Shown: positions 34,257-44,174 of the stretch, piece by piece
Numbering within the stretch: position 1 is the first letter of the stretch
How the letters are laid out: each line of letters begins with the position of its first letter
Origin: Eudorina sp. 2006-703-Eu-15
Taxonomy: Eukaryota; Chlorophyta; Chlorophyceae; Chlamydomonadales; Volvocaceae
Direction of reading: 5' to 3'
Assembly (NCBI GenBank): GCA_003117195.1
Contig: BDSI01000055.1
Location: 62,001 to 126,000, forward strand
DNA: 64,000 bases
The notes under the pieces: model-generated
What the model saw: only the letters and a program-made list of their open reading frames with translations
Told to the model about the DNA's origin: nothing
Databases searched by the model: none
Program-made: the position numbers and the translations under genes

Positions 34257-35352
34257 GAGCTGTTTGTACGGTGCTGGTAACTGCATGGAGCCATGGTGGA
34301 CCGACGCCTGCGCGCTGTGAATGAAAGCGCAGCTCCAGGAGTGTGGGTTTGATGGGTGGCGCCTTCGGTTTGTGTAAGGGGGACGCTTTCGGTTTGCGTG
34401 AGTGGTGGCGCCATCGCTTTGTACTGATGGGCGCGTACCGTATCCCTGCGCTGCAGTCAGGGGAGTGAGGGGCGACCCGATTGCGGCGGCCGCGAGGCGC
34501 CTGTCAGTGCCTGGGGGGACCAGGAGGGCGAGTCGGCTGCTGTGGTGACGAGGGTTGTGCGTGTGTGTGCGCGCGTGTGTTTAACGAGAAAACCGCCCAC
34601 AACCGCGTGTGCGTGTGTGTTCGCACAAAAGGACTTCAACCGCGAGACGTGTAGGCGTTGGCAACACCGACAGTTGCACTTCTAGCAGGCTACTGGTGGG
34701 GGGGATTGCGTTGTGCGTGCCTGCTCCGCAACGGCAGGCGGGCATTGAGGCGGGGTGAGACGAGATGGCGAAGCGGAGGCGGAGCCTCTCATGCTCTTTG
34801 CCTGAGACGTGAATCGGTTCGTGCCCGAACGGCCAGGGAGTCAAACCCCATCCCACCATCTCGGAGCTTCCTGAAGGAGGTCCCAACTCCTTGGGCGACG
34901 CAGCGCGTAGCGGTGGAAAGCCAGCGTCTCTTCCGCGGCGACCAACGGCCTCTCGCCGCGGATAAGTTCCAATTCCAAGAAGGTGAGGGGTCTCGTGTAC
35001 CCACCACACGTCCGCGGATGCGGGCACGGCCCCTGTCCCGCAACCCCTCGCGCCTTGCGCTGCCCCCCGGTGACTCCGCAGCCCTGAAACTCGACACCCC
35101 CACAAGCGCCCTGACAAGTCCTGAAAATTCCTCCGGAGCAACCTCCCAGAGAAAATTTCCTCTTGTCCGTTACAGAATCCGTGTAGGCGACCCCAGTGGG
35201 GGGGGTCAGGGAAAGAGGCCGGGGACAGCGAAGCAAAGCGGGCTCCGGAGCAATTCGGCCGAGTCAGGAGATACACCCTGGGTAGTCCTGCCACACAACC
35301 CAGTACGACATGCAGGGGGCCACTGCAGGGGCCCACAGCAGGGGGCCACATA

Positions 35353-35391
35353 TGTAATGTAACCGTTACAAAGTGGACCCGTATCCCGACC
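35353..35391 (+). repeat. Dispersed GTGGACCC repeat, copy 2
   Basis: Same orientation as copy 1, 1,136 bases downstream, with TGTAACCGTTACAAAGTGGA followed by CCCGTATCCCGACC. The palindrome TGTAACCGTTACA is perfect in this copy. Confidence 0.75.
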
Positions 35392-36769
35392 GGGTGTTCC
35401 AACGGGCCCAGATAGCTTGTAGGTGCCTCGTCTCATCAACCCCTACCAAGTACTGCGCACCCATCCTCCATCACCCGCCGGGGGGTCACGCAGCCATACC
35501 GGCCACTACACCAGGTTACCAGCGCGCCAGGATTGCCTCTCCTGGAAACCGCGCCAGACCCGCCTAATCACACGGCAGTGAGGCCACATAGTCACTCGGG
35601 CGCACCGGAACGATGCGGAACGCGGCGGAAGTCACCAGGGAGCCCCTGCCTCCCACCTCCCAGCAAGCAGGCCCTCCTATCACACCCCAAACAAAGTTCC
35701 AACTACATGTTCCGAGCTGAAGTCGTGTGCGACTGGCGGATCGGAATTAGGAAACAACAAGCCCCGTGCAGCGGTTTCGACAATCCACAGCAACAGCAGT
35801 AATGGCTGCGGCAGTACATGAAAGCAAATATCGGCAGCAGCAGTCGCATTAGTGATTGCAGCAGTAGCAGCAGTAGTGGCATCAGCAACAACAGCGCTTT
35901 CAACGTCGTTGCACAGCAAATCGAGATCTGGAGACCAACCAGACCAGATTGAACTACAACCAGCCACAAAAATACATCATCTCCTTTATCACGGCAGCTC
36001 CTGGAAGTACAAATCGCACATCGGGTACTCAGCCCTACGGCGCCCTCCTGCCCCGGACGCAAATCCCTTCTTCCAGCAGCCATTGACGTTGTCGTACACC
36101 ACACAGGAAACGTCGGGTAAACCGGGCAGTGGAGTGCGGTCAGGCGCCCCTGTGCGGCGCCAGGTGCGGCAATGGTACGGGCACGACGCGGGGCGGCCTG
36201 GGCCTGCCCGCGCGCCGCACCGCACCGCGCGCAGACGCCGAATCAGTATCGGATAGTACTACTCCGGTCAGAGCATGACCAGATACGCAATTCCAAAGTG
36301 TACGACAACCACGAAACGTCGAGACCTGGACTACAGCCGTTGGGTAGTGGGCAGTTATAGACCGAACCCAAAGGGCGATCCCGCCAAAAGGTGTGATCTG
36401 ATCCTCAAACTTGTACCCAGTCCAACTCCAGTCAGTGGGGCCCATCCAATGCCTATGGAACCAACCGGAGGAGACCAGCCCTCCGCCCTCCTACAATGCC
36501 GCCACTCAGTACTTCACAAAACCTGCACGCTTCACGAGTTCATTTCATCAGGCCCGGGCACCGATCCATCCGTGGCCCGAGGACGGCCCAGCCGTAACGC
36601 CCCCTCAAACACCGTCAGTTCGACCGTCAGCGGGCAGCAAAGCGCCAACCACGCCACGTCCGCCCACACACGCCGGTCCTGAATATCGTACATTCGTACA
36701 ATACAACACAATCTTGGGGGAGGGTCCGCCGCGGGTCATTGTGCCAACAGCCCTCCTGGGGCCCTCTTT

Positions 36770-36809
36770 GACCTGTTTTGACCTGTTTTGACCTGTTTTG
36801 ACCTGTTTT
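36770..36809 (+). repeat. Four tandem copies of a 10-base unit ACCTGTTTTG
   Basis: Lies about 140 bases beyond the stop of the minus-strand AIM24 gene, so it may be in that gene's 3' UTR or terminator region. On the minus strand it reads as repeated CAAAACAGGT. Confidence 0.9.
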
Positions 36810-36946
36810 ATATACGCACCTTCCCCGCACCAGTATTGTATTCTGAGTAATGCCGGGTGTGCCTGGGTGCGCCTGGGATTGGAACTTTTCTTTTCTACCC
36901 TGAACACCCGCCCCGCGCAGCCCCCGTCCCCGTCCCCGTCGGCGCC

Positions 36947-39393
36947 TCAGCTGTCACCACCGCCGCCGCCGCCGCTGCCACCGCCGCCACCGCCCATGTA
37001 AGGCTTGAGCGCGTTGGCGAGGTTGCCCAGCGAGCGGGTCTGCACGAACACAGTGCCGGGTCCCGTGAACTTGTTGACCAGTCCCTCGCCCGACAGGAAG
37101 GACTTGACGAGCGACTTGGACGCCTTGCCGATCTCCCAGTGCATGCCCGCCGACCAGGCCACACAGTAGCCATTGTCTGAGGTGCGGAAGAAGGCGGAAG
37201 AGGCGGGGAGGGGGGGGTATAGGAAATTGGCATAGGGCGAGGCGGGGAGGGGGGCCCGGCGGCACGCATCTGTTCTGGTGTCGCGCGTATTGCTCGTGAG
37301 CAGGGCTGGCGCCTCCGGGCTTCAGGTTCGTGCTCGCAGCATGCGGTCGCGCCGTCGCTGTAAACCCGCGCGAACAAGAACCACCCGGTGCGGCGGGGTC
37401 AAGAGAGACCAATGGATGTGGACTCTCTTGAAAGGCTCGCCAGGCTGCTACCCGCGCGGGCGCTCACAGGCCCGTTACCCCCGTTACCCCGGGGAGGGGC
37501 CCGTTACCCCCGGGGAGGGTCCGGGCGCCCCAGCGCCCGGTATGATTGCAAGGAATCTGGTAGACGTATCTCAACAGGGCGAGGGGGAGGGGTCTCTGTC
37601 GCCAAGCCCCAGGGCTACTCACCGATCTTGCGCCGCTCGCCCGGGGCCAGGTCGTACCGCGTGATGGCGCCATAGGAGCAGAGCAGCAGACGGCCGCGGC
37701 CCGTGGCCGCCATAACGAAGAAGCCTGAACCGCCGCAGCAGCCCTTCAGAGGGCGGAGGCCGCGGGCGGGGCGGTGAGCGGAGGCCGCAGGCGGGGCGGT
37801 GAGCGGAGGCCGCAGGCGGGGCGGGAGGGAGTGGCGACACGCAGGGACAGGACACGGCCGAGGCCGCTGGGCCTTGTGCGGGTTGGGGAGAGCTCCCCCG
37901 AGCCCACGTGCCGTCCCCCATCCCCCGTCAAACCTGATGGTTCCGGTAGGCGGAGCTCGGGATGATGCGGCGAAGCTCGGTGTAATTTCTCTAACATGCA
38001 CTCATATTCACATACATTCGCAATCCTCGATGCCTCGCACAGTCGCACACCATGACAAAAGTGAATGGATCAGACACCAGACTCCACCAAAAAAGGGGGG
38101 AGCCAGCAGTATACTTGGCAACAGGCTCTAGACGGGGCGGGGGCGGGGGCGTCCGTTTCGCATCACGCGCCTGCACACCTGCGCCAAACCCAGCATCTCC
38201 ACCCCGATGGCCACACTCTCATCCGACGCCAGGAAGCCGCCCGGATGCACCATCCAGCCTGACAGGAGGCACGCGCCGAGACGGGGGGGCCAGGGGCAGG
38301 GCCAAGATGCGCGCCACGGGGGAGTAGGGCGGAAAAGTGAAGGAGTGGGAAGGAGCGGGCAGTCCGTCTGGCCGGCCGTCAGGCAGTCAGTCAGTTGCTG
38401 CGGCCCGCCCCGACCCCGCCCCGCCCCGACCCCAGCACCCGACCCCACCCGCCCCGACCCCGCCCCGCCACGACCCCAGAACCCGACCCCACCCGCCCCG
38501 AACCCGCCCCGCCACGACCCCAGAACCCGACCCCACCCGCCCCGAACCCGCCCCGCGCCGACCCCAGCACCCGACCCGACCCCACCACCACCACCACCAC
38601 CTCAACTCGCAATCATGGGCGCCGACCCCATCTAGGCCTAAGCAATAGTCAACAGCGTGAACGGGACTCGACCGCGTGCCGTACTCCAACCCACCTGGAC
38701 CGCCGTCCAGCTGCAACATGATGATTTCGCCGGGCAGCGGGGGGGCCAGGAGGACATCGCCCCGGGGGCCGCTGACGGGGAGGAGGCTGGGGATCAGGGG
38801 CGCAGAAGCGGGGGAGAGGGACTCGGGAGCAAGTACCACAGCACCGGAAGGGCAGAGTGAGGACTGCAGACGCAAGGGAGGGAGTGTTGCAACAGAGAAC
38901 ACAACACGCATTGACGAACCGCTTGTGCGCGCATGCGCCATCCCAGGCCGGGCGAGCAACGCGCAGGACTTACGAGAAGTGGCTGAAGAACAATGAGCCA
39001 CCCGCGCAGCAGCAGCGCAGAAGTGAAGAGCCGAATCCGCCTTCCAGACGTGTATCCAGATCAACATTGTCGCTCATCGTCACCATCACACCCCCTTGGC
39101 TCTTCAGCCCATCTCCTGCTGAGACCGATACCTCCACAGCCGGAAACGCTCCCTCATATTTCAATTTGTATTTGCCAGAGGGGTCAAAGTTGGCATGAAC
39201 TTGAGCTGCAGAACCTGTCCATCGACACAGATTCCTTCATCTGCCAACGCACCGTATGGACACATAGGTAGGCATAGGTCGTTCGAGCGTCGCATAGCAA
39301 AACGTTGCAAGTTGTACCTGGGTAAGATGCGACGAGCGGCTGTTCTTCCAAGCCTTTCGGCACATAGGACGTGCCAGCAGCAGGAGCGGCCAT
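36947..39393 (-). CDS. AIM24: AIM24-family protein, 6 exons
   Basis: Member of the AIM24 (formerly DUF124) family. The yeast protein is mitochondrial and affects respiratory complex/MICOS integrity; bacterial and algal members are poorly understood. Minus-strand exons: 39393-39318, 39205-38974, 38771-38695, 38258-38179, 37743-37623 and 37176-36947. All phases agree, giving 271 residues. Family features in order: KYEGAFPAVEVSVSAGDGL, SLFFSHFS, GDVLLAPPLPGEIIMLQL, HPGGFLASDESVAIGVEM, LLLCSYGAITRYDLAPGE, GYCVAWSAGMHWEIG, GEGLVNKFTGPGTVFVQTRS. These match the paired beta-sandwich of the family from end to end. The C-terminus adds a Gly-rich GGGGGGSGGGGGGDS tail. The ATG at 39393 was chosen because its exon ends in phase 1 and splices cleanly; no strong presequence is seen in the first 25 residues. 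Confidence 0.88.
37217..37235 (-). repeat. Intronic repeat family A, reverse copy in AIM24 region
   Basis: Carries TATAGGAAATTGGCATAGGG, a partial match to the family core, in the last intron of the minus-strand AIM24 gene. A second diverged copy with GGAATCTGGTAGACGTATCT lies at 37548-37573 in the same intron. Confidence 0.5.
38402..38583 (-). repeat. About 45-bp minisatellite in an AIM24 intron
   Basis: Roughly four GC-rich units built from CCCCGCCACGACCCCAGAAC and CCGACCCCACCCGCCCCGAA. It fills much of the 436-base intron between exons 3 and 4. Confidence 0.85.
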
Positions 39394-40695
39394 GCTGCGA
39401 GTTGATTATTGTGTTGATGCCGTGATGAAATGTGTAATCATGCGATCAGATAACGGCTCAGACTGTTGGGGAATTCGGCTTGTTCAGGAAGTTTTGAAGT
39501 TTACGACATCCCAAACTGCATGACCTCTTCACTCTTGTAGTGCCAAGTGCGGAGTAAGTATATCATACAATTGAGGCAATAGTCACGATGTGTTGAAGTA
39601 ACTTTCCAAGGCAACAAGTAACGAGACCGACCCGTGGGACCGCCTCCAGTAGCAGGAATAGTCACTCTACTCAATTCCAAGCGTTCTGATCACGTTGACG
39701 GGCGAAGGAAGGGTAGAAAGAGAAAAGTCTGCGACAGGGGCTCCGTGGTGCTCGATTTGCATGCACCTGTAGGTGTCGTTGTTCACCGTGCGTGGCCCCT
39801 GTAGCTGTAATTCAAACATACGCTATACATTACGGCACAGGAACACGAGGTGATACAGCTTGTGCAAGACCGACCGCCCGTAGGTCTTTCGAATCGTTTC
39901 CCTGTTTGCACATCGCGAACTCAAACAACTCGACATGCCGCCCCTGCATTTTGTCATGACACAGGACGTGATTGACACATCGCGTGGAAACCGATAGGAG
40001 GCAAATGTCGTGACAGGTTTCGGGATATCGGTGCCCGTCGTAGCGCAGTTTCTCCCGTCAGTTGGTCGAACAGCCGTTGGTTAGTTGGTCATTGCTAGGT
40101 TTGGACATTATCTGTTCTCCTAATTCTGGTCTTTCCCTAGTGCTATTGCGGAGGCGGTGTTGGTTGGGTGAGCCGCCATTTGCGCGCATTTGTGAATGGA
40201 TCATCGGTGTATACCAGGGCAAACCCCAGCAGGCCCCATCCGCCAAGGCGGCAGGACACCTCCACACCTCAACGCCGCATCCAAAAACACACCGGGCCAT
40301 GACCCCACCCAGCCAGACACCGAAGCAAGCAGAGGCGCGCAGCGGGGCAACACTACCAAAGGGTAGGCACAGCAGAGGGCAGAACCCCCAGAAGTGGATA
40401 AAGCCAAGCACAGGAAAGGTCGCCCACACAGGCACCCCATCACCCAGCTACCACCACCCCTGAGGCACCCAACGCTGCACCCTCTCGAGGTCTTGGAAGA
40501 CCCACGCCTGGCTCGTGACACTGCCCAGCGACCGCTAGTGGAGTAGCCCGCATCAGAAGAAATACCTAGGCCAAGCAATAACATACCAACGGGAGCCCTG
40601 CCTCCTACCCAATCTGAGGGCAGGCCAGGTCCCCAACTTGAGCCCCGGGTCAGATAACCCGAATACAAACAGGTAGAGGGCGGGGAACCCGTGCC
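39394..40695. other. Intergenic, upstream of AIM24 and downstream of a LINE fragment
   Basis: The AT-richer part next to 39393 probably holds the AIM24 promoter. No coding exon is seen. The part from about 40100 to 40690 may be the 3' untranslated tail of the adjacent minus-strand LINE fragment. Confidence 0.35.
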
Positions 40696-41460
40696 TCATC
40701 CCTCATCAGGAGCAGGCCCCGCACACCGCAAGACTCCCCCCGACACTTTCAAGAAAGGGTGGAACACGGGGCCAACAGAGGTCCATCCACGTCTCGGGAG
40801 TCCCAACTGGGCAAACCCGTGAAGGCGCCCCCAAAAGTCAGCGATTGCGCGCCGCTCCCCTTGCTCTGCCAATTCCGGTCCCGGCCGTACAGTCGTACCC
40901 TGACCAGGTGCTGACCGCCGCAGGGCGGCCGCCATGAATCGGCGACCAGTCTCCATGGCCGCGATCGCGGCCAACACCACCACATCCCATACACATTGCT
41001 CCACGGTGGCGGGGGTTCCGCCAGCCAGACATGCGTCCTCCTTATCCGCGCCCCTAGGCGCGATTCCATCTGACCCACCACCGCCTGGGCCACCCGGCAC
41101 GACCAGAAAATGGTGCTGGCGGGGTGTTTCTGTCCCCCCCCCCGCCTTCCGTTGGGTATCCACCGCATCCACACCGCGCCACCCTCGCGTGGCGCATATG
41201 GGAATTGCCCAACAACGGGACGCCATCAACTGTAAGGCGCCAAAAGGCCTCCTTATGCTCATTTTCCCACCGGGTACTCAACCAGAGGCGGCTCAGCAGT
41301 CCCTGGATCCGGGCGGCCGCCACCTGAGTGATCGGGTCGGTGGCCCCCAGTCCTACCGCCTCACAGGCAAACAGCAAGTGGGCCGCACTGCGACGATCCG
41401 CCACCTAGGCTAGTTGCATCGCCGTCCCCACTCGAACAGAATACTCTCTCAGGGCCACCT
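40696..41460 (-). mobile_element. Decayed 3' end of a non-LTR retrotransposon ORF2 (zf-RVT region)
   Basis: On the minus strand, spread over several frames, are fragments typical of the region after reverse transcriptase in algal LINEs: EAFWRLTVDGVPLLGNSHMR, a Cys-rich ARCGCGGYP, VEQCVWDVVVLAAIAAMETG and ADFWGRLHGFAQLGLPRRGW. Frameshifts separate the blocks, and no RT motif (YxDD) remains, so this is a 5'-truncated dead copy. The second copy at 50890-51700 has matching terminal blocks. Confidence 0.65.
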
Positions 41461-42093
41461 TCCGCCCATTTTTCACTTGTGTCAGTTGGACCGAGACTCC
41501 AGGAGGGCCGGCCGTGAGCCAGTAGCGCCACTTAGGTCCGCTGCTCAGCCGGGCTGAGCTGCGATGTGTCTCGATAGCGTTGTTGATTACTACTTTACTG
41601 TAAGATTAATGAGAACACGAATGTTGTCAGGGCCGCGCCTCTCCGCGTGCAGCTCTTGCTCATAGTATGGCATTGCTGTCAGTCCCAACGAGTACCATCG
41701 CGTTTCTTCCCGAGACCGCACGTGGCAGGATGCTGAGCAGCCTTGCATTCCAGACCATGCTCGGCTAATCAGTCTCCGCGCAGGGGGCCACCCTACGCCT
41801 CACCCACGTGCGCGCCACCGCACCCACCGTGCACAGCCACGCAGTGTGTCAGGACAATTTCTTAATCCTTAGAATCCCTACGGATCGTTCCAACTGGGGT
41901 TGGCCCATATCTCATTGCATGAATGTCGGTCGCACACAGCACGGATCGCGGCCTCGCCTGTACGGCCTTACATTGCAAAATGGGGGTTTGACCCCATCAC
42001 GCTGCATCCTCTTCCATCCGGGGGGCCTTTGCGCGCACCACCTGCCGGGTCGTTGGGAGCTGCCCTTGGGACGCCGTCAAGCAAACCCGGCTC

Positions 42094-42149
42094 GGGGCCC
42101 CGCCTGCGTGTGAGGATCACCGCCGACCCTCAAAAGCAGGCGGGGCCCC
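42094..42149. repeat. GC-rich inverted repeat, 14-bp arms
   Basis: GGGGCCCCGCCTGC at 42094-42107 and its exact reverse complement at 42136-42149, separated by 28 bases. It could form a stable hairpin. Confidence 0.85.
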
Positions 42150-42550
42150 GCCGGGGACTCCCTCGAGAGCTGCCACCGTGCATAAGGTGTACGGCTATTA
42201 CATTCACACCAGGTCTGGCGCAGGCCTGCAAGCGACTCGCACAATGTGTTATTCATCAGAGGGCGTGCCGTAGGTTGCTGTGTGTGCTGGCCGTTCACTC
42301 CTAAACTACATTTCATGATGTTACAGTTGAACCGAGTTCCTCGACGCCGGGGCCTTTCATGGTGGGCATCGCTGACCCCGCTGCGGGGTCCGCCGATACG
42401 TGCTTCTGACCCTAGCCACCAATGCCCCCCATTGGCCTAGCAACCAATCACCTTCACGATAACAACCTCACGGGACATCGCCGGGGCTATCAACAGATAC
42501 GGTACGGCACATTCCCAAAAGGGACCCCGACAAGCAAAAGAATAACCTCA

Positions 42551-42573
42551 TTGTAACGGTTACAATGGACCCT
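42551..42573 (+). repeat. Dispersed GTGGACCC repeat relative with perfect palindrome
   Basis: Reads TTGTAACGGTTACAATGGAC. The first 15 bases are a perfect palindrome around ACGGT/ACCGT, followed by TGGACCC as in the other copies. Confidence 0.6.
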
Positions 42574-43265
42574 GCTGTCTGCCAGTCTGTGACCATCGCC
42601 CTCCTTGGAACGAACGGAAGGAGACTCAGCTCGACAGACTGTGACGAATGTACCGGTATGTATGTGTAAAAAGAAAGCCGCGAATGGACCTGTAGGTTAG
42701 TTGAATGCCAAATGACAAGACACGCATTCTAAGGGTTGAGGATACGTTTGCTCATCGCCTGCAAATTCGCTCACTAGCCACCAACCGTCGTTTTCCAACC
42801 ACCATGGCCCAACTGCAGTGTCTAGAACAATATTTGACACCGGTGGGTGCGATCCCAAACTGGGTTATGACGCATGCAGAGTCCTCCTTGAGGCGTCCTG
42901 CAACGGCATCTGACCGTATTGATATTCCTAACTGCCTAACTTCTTACCCACCTACTAGCGTACGCAAGCCGCAATGTAGGGCTACCAGATGGTTAGGTTA
43001 ATAATTGGACATACAAGCGCGTGCAAACCGATGAGCCGCTCAGCTTCTACGGTACATCACCAAGGGTGACGCTAGAATTCGCTATAGCTCTATGGATGAA
43101 GTAATGATCATACCATGACATAACCATTGAGAATATTCGGCAATCGCCGGGACCAAAGCCATGAAGGAAAGAACAAAAATGAATTCCTACGGGCTAAATT
43201 GATGTCATAATTCATTAGATCATGAAAAGAATGACAGGCGGGTGCTCCAATGCAGCGCCGGCAGT

Positions 43266-44010
43266 TCAGCGACATCCCTTTCCAAACCCATGTCCGTACG
43301 TAGCGTACGGATCACTTTTTCGTCCTTGACAGTTGATCTTCTTCTTACTCTTCCCAGCCAGAATACCCGCTTCCCTCTTTTCCAACACCGTTGCCCAATC
43401 CATCGCGGCAGTGCGCCACACGTGCCCTCCTCCCCCCCGGGCCCCAGCAAGCGCCCCCCCTTCCGAACGCGGCAACGCTGTCCTCCCCAATGCTCTCCTC
43501 CTTTCCCACTTGCCCAAGAGCCGAGCCCCTGTCCCCAGCTTCGTCCACCACTCCTGCGTGGATACAATCAACATGTCCTTTCGATCGTCCGACAGCTTCC
43601 CCCATCGGACAGGCAGACGACACCGTAACGCTGGCCACATACCATGCTGGCATTTCTAGGCCGTGCACCACCTTCCTTCAGCTACTCTTCTTGGGATGCC
43701 GAGGCACATCTTACTCTACAAACACACACACGCGCATGTCATGCACTCCTGTTCTGCCTGCCTGAGAAACACACATGCTCACACAGTTTCTTTCACACAC
43801 GACCGCCTCGCTCTCTCACACACACACACACGCGCTCTCCATGAATAGAATCTAGGACTTGGCTTTTTTTCGCCCCCTGCCCGCTGCAGCGCCAGCGTGG
43901 ACGGCCAGCCACCCGTGCCAGGACAGCACTTACCGACATCAGCCGTCCCGATCGGCAGCTTCATGCCGGAGAGCACCAACACTGTATAGGCGTGTGCTCC
44001 CGCCGGCATG
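43266..44010 (-). other. Possible exons of an unidentified minus-strand gene
   Basis: On the minus strand two stretches have protein-like character near consensus donors: TVLVLSGMKLPIGTADV followed by GTAAGT (ending about 43930), and a 124-codon open frame (43640-43266) containing EWWTKLGTGARLLGKWERR and WATVLEKREAGILAGKSKKK. I do not recognise either, cannot join them with confidence, and see no start. They may equally be chance open frames. Confidence 0.2.
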
Positions 44011-44174
44011 TGTCGCCCAGAGCTCCGAGCAAGACACGTCGGCGAAGCGCCAAGTATCCTTCCTTTTTATCCGCTGTATATCATACTCACGCCATCACTC
44101 CGACGCTTGTTGAACCATTTTTGTTGAACCATTGTGTTGACGCGCCCGCGGTCCATGACTCAGCCCCGGACCCG

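Larger units (their letters stand above)
34257..36946. other. Intergenic region of unknown content between converging genes
   Basis: No exon recognised. The first 1.1 kb is bracketed by two direct copies of the GTGGACCC repeat (34217 and 35353) and may be an inserted element. A 10-base tandem repeat ends the region near the AIM24 stop. Long open stretches on the minus strand at 34.6-35.4 kb show no domain and odd composition. Confidence 0.35.
41461..43265. other. Repeat-rich intergenic region
   Basis: No gene recognised. Contains a 14-bp perfect inverted repeat (42094-42149) and a palindromic repeat copy (42551-42573). Confidence 0.35.

Noticed and set aside
34217..35391. LTR retrotransposon
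   Set aside because: The direct repeats are only about 40 bases long, with no primer-binding site, polypurine tract or gag/pol fragments between them.
34581..35402. 273-codon minus-strand frame
   Set aside because: No recognisable domain; lies in a stretch bounded by direct dispersed repeats and is matched by an open frame on the other strand.
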